Below, piece by piece: positions 60,230-64,000 of a DNA stretch of 64,000 nucleotides. The number at the start of each line of letters is the position of its first letter. Within the stretch, counting starts at the first letter, position 1. The notes below the pieces were generated by a model. The model had not been told where the DNA came from, made no database searches, and saw nothing but the letters and a program-made list of their open reading frames with translations. This stretch comes from JANMEX01 sp041751995 (lineage in GTDB: Bacteria > Pseudomonadota > Alphaproteobacteria > Rhizobiales > Rhizobiaceae): NCBI GenBank assembly GCA_041751995.1, contig JBGSHY010000109.1:1-64000 (forward strand). Reading direction: 5' to 3'. Both the position numbers and the translations under genes were made by a program.

Positions 60230-60661
60230 TCAGAGCGCAGCGAGCGCCCGAAGCCCCATGATGTAACCTTCCGCGCCAAATCCGGCGATGACGCCTTTGG
60301 CAACCGGAGAGACAAACGACTTGTGGCGGAATTCCTCCCGCGCGTGGATATTCGACAAGTGCACTTCCGCGACCACGGCGCCAGAGCCTTTGATCGCGTC
60401 ATGCAACGCAATCGACGTGTGTGTATATGCGCCTGGATTGATCACGATCGGAATGCCCGCTGCACCCGCTTCCTGAATCCAGGTGACCAGTTCGCCCTCA
60501 TGGTTGGATTGGCGAAAATCCGCTGCAACACCGAGCTTTTCCGCCTCCACCTCTACAAGCGACTTCAATCCGTCGAGCGTCATCGAACCATACACCGCCG
60601 GCTCACGCGTGCCGAGCAGATTTAGGTTTGGCCCGTTCAGAACGAGTATTGTCTTTTGCAT
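60230..60661 (-). CDS. aroQ: Type II 3-dehydroquinate dehydratase
   Basis: 143 residues. Type II features: ILVLNGPNLNLLGTREPAVYG with the catalytic Tyr and Arg loop, FRQSNHEGELVTWIQEA, INPGAYTHTSIAL and VEVHLSNIHAREEFR with the His. Third step of the shikimate pathway. It is followed by accB; this order is usual in rhizobia. Confidence 0.96.
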   Translation of the reverse strand: MQKTILVLNGPNLNLLGTREPAVYGSMTLDGLKSLVEVEAEKLGVAADFRQSNHEGELVTWIQEAGAAGIPIVINPGAYTHTSIALHDAIKGSGAVVAEVHLSNIHAREEFRHKSFVSPVAKGVIAGFGAEGYIMGLRALAAL

Positions 60662-60782
60662 GGAGCAGATTGCCCGGTTTCACTCACGTTCAGCCGGTAT
60701 AGACGGGAAGACATAGCATGAAAAGGCATGAAACGCGGTTTGCCCGGTTGTTCACACGCTGCATTGCCGCTGCGGAAATTGC

Positions 60783-61592
60783 TCAGCAGGTCGCCTTTTG
60801 GCATTGGCGCACGTTGGCCACCTTCTCGGCGAGCACTTCAAGGCCAAGAGCGCCCGGAACCACTTCGTCCTTGATGACATATGATGGCGTACCGGTAATG
60901 CTCAGGCCGTTCGCAAGCTCGTTGTTCCGCTCGAAAACTGCGGCAACCTGCTTGTCTTCCAAGCCGGCGCGAAGTTTGGCTTCGTCCGCACCGAGCGAGA
61001 CACCCATTGCAACGGCAGCGTCTTCATCCGCATGGCCGGCAGTGAGCAATCCCACATGAAATTCGGCATATTTTTCAGGCATCATCTTCTTGAAAGCCTG
61101 CGCCACAAAGTGGGCCTTGACCGAATCCGGTCCGAGAATCGGCAATTCCTTCAAGACGAAACGGACATTCGGGTCCGTTTTGATAAGGGCCTGCATGTCA
61201 CCCAAGGCGCGGCGGCAATAACCGCAATTGTAATCAAAAAACTCGACGACCGTGACATCGCCATTCGGATTGCCGATAACCGCATCCTCGCTGGAATTGA
61301 AAATATCCGATGCCGATTCCGAGATCGTCCTGTTCTGGGCGACCTTGCTTTCCTCATTGCGCTTGTTCTCCAATGCGGTCTGGACCTCAAGCATGATTTC
61401 AGGATTCTTCAGCAGGTAGTTTTTGACGATTGCCTCAATTTCGGTTGCGTCGGCGGCTGGTGCGGCAGACAGGATTTCCGGTTCGGCGGTGGTTGTCGAT
61501 GACACATTGGTGTGGCCGGCATAGTATCCAAGACCAATGCTTGCGCCGCCCAAAAGCAGCGCAACTGCTGCAAAAAGTCCGGTCTTGTTCAT
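60783..61592 (-). CDS. DsbA-family thiol-disulfide oxidoreductase
   Basis: 269 residues from ATG 61592 with GGAG six bases upstream. One N-terminal membrane anchor or signal (LFAAVALLLGGASIGLGYYA). The active site is C123-G-Y-C126 in FFDYNCGYCRRALGD; the cis-Pro is in SITGTPSYVI. An N-terminal helix domain (ATEIEAIVKNYLLKNPEIM) precedes the thioredoxin fold, as in the ScsC/BdbD-like DsbA group. It catalyses disulfide formation or exchange in the periplasm; a DsbB partner is not in the window. Confidence 0.92.
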   Translation of the reverse strand: MNKTGLFAAVALLLGGASIGLGYYAGHTNVSSTTTAEPEILSAAPAADATEIEAIVKNYLLKNPEIMLEVQTALENKRNEESKVAQNRTISESASDIFNSSEDAVIGNPNGDVTVVEFFDYNCGYCRRALGDMQALIKTDPNVRFVLKELPILGPDSVKAHFVAQAFKKMMPEKYAEFHVGLLTAGHADEDAAVAMGVSLGADEAKLRAGLEDKQVAAVFERNNELANGLSITGTPSYVIKDEVVPGALGLEVLAEKVANVRQCQKATC

Positions 61593-61696
61593 GTCCCGCT
61601 CCAAATCCTGATTCTGTCGTTTTGCCTGATCGGACAGTTCCGAGCATGCCTATGATTCTTGGTCGCAGATTGAACCAGAAAGGTTCAAAACCGCAG

Positions 61697-63067
61697 TCAT
61701 CCTTTTGTCCCGGCCTTTATGATGTCACCGGCTTTAAGCCAACCCGGCGATCCTTTTTTGAACCCCTGTTGGGCGCGGGCGGCAAACTGACGGGCTTCCT
61801 TGATGGCGCCGTTGTAAAAGTACATTTGCGCTGTCGCAAGCTGGGCGTCCGCTTCGCGTCCGCTCTGGCCATAGGCGCGTGCCAGAAACTCGTATCCAAG
61901 CGCATTGGTCTTGTCGCGGCCGAGCGCGGCTGTCAGTTCGCGAATGGCGCCCTCGGTATCACCGGCGAGAAAAAGCGACTGTCCAAGGCCAACCTGAATG
62001 GTGCCGTTCTTGCCGGGATCAAGCTTCAACGCGGCCCGATAAGCCTTCGCTGCATCTGCAGGCTTGTTTGCTTTCAGCAGGATTTCACCACGTAATTCGT
62101 GGAGATATCCATTCTGCGGGAGTTCTTTGGAAAGAGCATCCAGCTTTTTCAGGGCATCTTTGGACGAACCGTGCAGGTAGGCGCTGATCGCCTCGCCATA
62201 GCGCAAACCGATACTGTCCGGTCTGTCGCGAAAGAGGCGCCGTACCGTGTTGATGTTGCCGGCGTAAGCTGCGACCTTGGCGCGTGCCAGATCGTGCCGC
62301 GCCTGAAGCGCAGGCGAATCAGTCTGGCCAAAATATGGGCTCTCCTGCGCAAGGTTCGTCAAATTGGCGATACGCTCCCGCGGCAATGGATGGCTTATTT
62401 TGTATGGATCGACGCGCGCTCCCGACAAAGCCAGTGCGCTTTGGAAACGCTGAAACGTTGTCAGCATGCCGCGCGCGGACTGCTTGGTTTTGTTGAGATA
62501 GGTGATTGCAGAGCGGTCAGCGGTGATTTCTTCCGTGCGCTGATAGGCAAGGACAGAACGGCGTGCAAACTCAGCAGAACCAGCAGCAATCCCGGCGCCA
62601 ACCTGTCCGGCTTCTCCGTTGCCGCTTGCGGCGCCGGCAACTGCGGCGCCCATGCCGACAAGACCCGCGATCGTCGCCATTTTGCCTGCGGCCTCGAGCT
62701 TTTGCCGCAGCCGTTCCTGATGCCCGCCGGCAAGATGGCCAATTTCATGCGCCAAAACGCCGATGACCTCGTTCGGTGTCGCTGCAGTCATGATGGTGCC
62801 GGTGTTGATATAAATGCGCCGTCCGTCAACAAAGGCATTGAACGACGTATCGTTGATCAGTACGATTTCCGTGACGCCCTTGACGCCTGCCGCGGCCAGC
62901 AACGGGCGGGCATAGTCGAACATCAGTCGCTCAATTTCGGCATCCCGGACTACCGGAATACCAGCGGCAACTGTCGTGGACATCGACGCGGAAAAAAGCA
63001 TCGCCACGCTGGAAATGACGCAGACCAACTTGTGTCCCATATTTTTCTTTATCGAAGACAGTGCCAT
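61697..63067 (-). CDS. M48 family metalloprotease with TPR repeats
   Basis: 456 residues from ATG 63067; ATG 63040 is possible. Signal-like segment LVCVISSVAMLFSASM ending at VAA. The zinc motif is HEIGH (about residue 107) in VLAHEIGHLAGGHQER with the third ligand Glu in QRTEEITADRSAI. A C-terminal TPR part (LHELRGEILLKANKPADAAK, FLARAYGQSGREADAQ) follows. This resembles BepA/YfgC, an outer-membrane protein quality-control protease of the periplasm. Confidence 0.92.
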   Translation of the reverse strand: MALSSIKKNMGHKLVCVISSVAMLFSASMSTTVAAGIPVVRDAEIERLMFDYARPLLAAAGVKGVTEIVLINDTSFNAFVDGRRIYINTGTIMTAATPNEVIGVLAHEIGHLAGGHQERLRQKLEAAGKMATIAGLVGMGAAVAGAASGNGEAGQVGAGIAAGSAEFARRSVLAYQRTEEITADRSAITYLNKTKQSARGMLTTFQRFQSALALSGARVDPYKISHPLPRERIANLTNLAQESPYFGQTDSPALQARHDLARAKVAAYAGNINTVRRLFRDRPDSIGLRYGEAISAYLHGSSKDALKKLDALSKELPQNGYLHELRGEILLKANKPADAAKAYRAALKLDPGKNGTIQVGLGQSLFLAGDTEGAIRELTAALGRDKTNALGYEFLARAYGQSGREADAQLATAQMYFYNGAIKEARQFAARAQQGFKKGSPGWLKAGDIIKAGTKG

Positions 63068-63192
63068 GTCACTTGGTATCCAACATTGCCGCCCGTGCAA
63101 AGGCTTCGCGCTTCCGATCAGGAACTTGTGATAACCGCGCCAATCGGGCATTTGTGCGGCGCATTGATCCCTTCCGTTCCAATGGAGTTTGC

Positions 63193-64000
63193 ATGACGCT
63201 AGTTTCGCGGCGCAGCGCGGTTGAGCCTTTTCACGCGATGGATGTCTTGGCCAAGGCCAACAAGATCGCGGCGGCCGGGCATCCGGTCATTTCCATGGCG
63301 GTTGGCCAGCCATCAGATCCTGTTCCCGATGCCGTGAGAAAAGCTGCCGAGCGTGCGTTGACCGCCGGGCGGATTGGCTACACGGATTCACTGGGCCTGC
63401 CTGAACTGCGGCAGGCAATCGCTGCGCACTATCTTGAACATTATGGCGTTGCGGTCGACCCCGCGCGGATTGTCGTCACCAGCGGCTCTTCGGCAGCGTT
63501 CAATTTGGCATTCCTTGCCATGTTTGACGCTGGAGACCGCGTAGCAATTACACGTCCAGGGTATCCGGCCTATCGGAACATCATGAAAGCGCTCGGGCTG
63601 GAGGTGGTGGAAATCCCGGTTGATGCGGCTTCCGGAAATCTGTCGGCAGAAAGATTAGAAGAGGAACATCGGAAGAGCCGGCTGAAGGGCTTGCTGTTCG
63701 CCAGCCCTGCCAACCCGACCGGCCAAACCATTTCGGCGTTCGAAATGGACCGATTGGTCAGGACGGCCGAAGCCCTTGGCATTTCAGTGATATCAGACGA
63801 AATCTACCACCGGCTCAACCATTCCGGCGGTGACCACACGGCTTTGTCGGCAAGTTCGAACGCTGTGATCATCAACTCTTTTTCGAAATACTATTGCATG
63901 ACGGGCTGGCGCATTGGCTGGATGGTCTTGCCCGAGGAACTTGTGCGGCCGGTCGAACGGATCGCGCAAAGCCTCTATATATCCGCGCCGGAATTGTCGC
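63193..64000 (+). CDS. PLP-dependent aminotransferase, cut by window end
   Basis: The frame is open from ATG 63193 to the last base (269 codons seen). Fold type I aminotransferase of the aspartate aminotransferase group: SMAVGQPSDPVPDAV, then VVTSGSSAAFNLAF, SPANPTGQT (Asn), SDEIYHRL (Asp/Tyr) and NSFSKYYCMTGWRIGWMV with the PLP lysine after SFS. Its place after the M48 gene is usual in rhizobia. Substrate unknown; the C-terminal 120 or so residues are missing from the window. Confidence 0.9.
   Translation, partial: MTLVSRRSAVEPFHAMDVLAKANKIAAAGHPVISMAVGQPSDPVPDAVRKAAERALTAGRIGYTDSLGLPELRQAIAAHYLEHYGVAVDPARIVVTSGSSAAFNLAFLAMFDAGDRVAITRPGYPAYRNIMKALGLEVVEIPVDAASGNLSAERLEEEHRKSRLKGLLFASPANPTGQTISAFEMDRLVRTAEALGISVISDEIYHRLNHSGGDHTALSASSNAVIINSFSKYYCMTGWRIGWMVLPEELVRPVERIAQSLYISAPELS

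Noticed and set aside
1..64000. CRISPR arrays, insertion sequences, toxin-antitoxin or defence islands
   Set aside because: I looked for regular repeats with spacers, transposase motifs and known defence domains in the proteins and saw none.

Overview
The window comes from an alphaproteobacterial chromosome, most likely of the order Hyphomicrobiales (Rhizobiales). This rests on the housekeeping genes: an NDUFA12-type complex I protein, a DUF2155 protein, the cluster aat, accC, accB, aroQ, DsbA, M48 peptidase and aminotransferase, a class I PHA synthase divergent from an AlaC-like aminotransferase, and hom, glpX and recJ. Genus is not resolved by reading alone.

Positions 1 to about 22.7 kb are the right part of a P2-like prophage with a contractile tail. 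The order is baseplate spike V, small protein, W, J, I; then a 10.5 kb host-range module (DUF4815 protein, Gly-rich fibre, DUF4376, DUF1353, an 857-residue probable beta-helix protein, three smaller proteins); then sheath, tube, chaperone E with a frameshifted E', tape measure, U, X and D; then amidase, spanin pair and three small membrane or exported proteins. No head, integrase or repressor genes lie here, so the prophage continues to the left. Most genes overlap by 1 to 4 bases and look like one late operon. From 22.7 to 23.5 kb is a poorly coding border with two possible small reverse-strand genes.

From 23.5 to 41.9 kb the DNA is ordinary chromosome: an outer-membrane-like protein, mgtE, a MerR regulator, an ICMT-like enzyme, a DUF1624 membrane protein, a Nudix hydrolase, a TIGR02301 protein, a two-gene unit preceded by an exact CtrA-type box, a dihydroorotase-family gene, ygfZ, an HD/phosphatase/YedK run, a LysE exporter, tRNA-Glu, a DUF882 peptidase lipoprotein, phaC, a lipoprotein, alaC and hom.

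From 41.9 to 46.5 kb, between hom and glpX, sits a surface-glycan cassette: a two-domain GT2 broken by an in-frame TAA, then on the reverse strand a GT25 transferase, GDP-L-fucose synthase and a GT10 fucosyltransferase. From 46.9 to 64 kb come glpX, recJ, a small membrane protein, a structured intergenic stretch before gatB, gatB, a CYTH/CHAD protein, a GNAT acetyltransferase, a LuxR-type regulator followed by two secreted Cys-containing proteins, the NDUFA12/DUF2155/aat/accCB/aroQ/DsbA/M48 block, and an aminotransferase cut by the window end.

I found no clear new defence or mobile system. The most checkable unusual points are the slippery heptamer in gene E, the nonsense codon in the GT2, the CtrA box at 28.8 kb, the placement of the fucose cassette, the Gln-for-His change in the dihydroorotase metal site, and the inverted-repeat-rich stretch before gatB.
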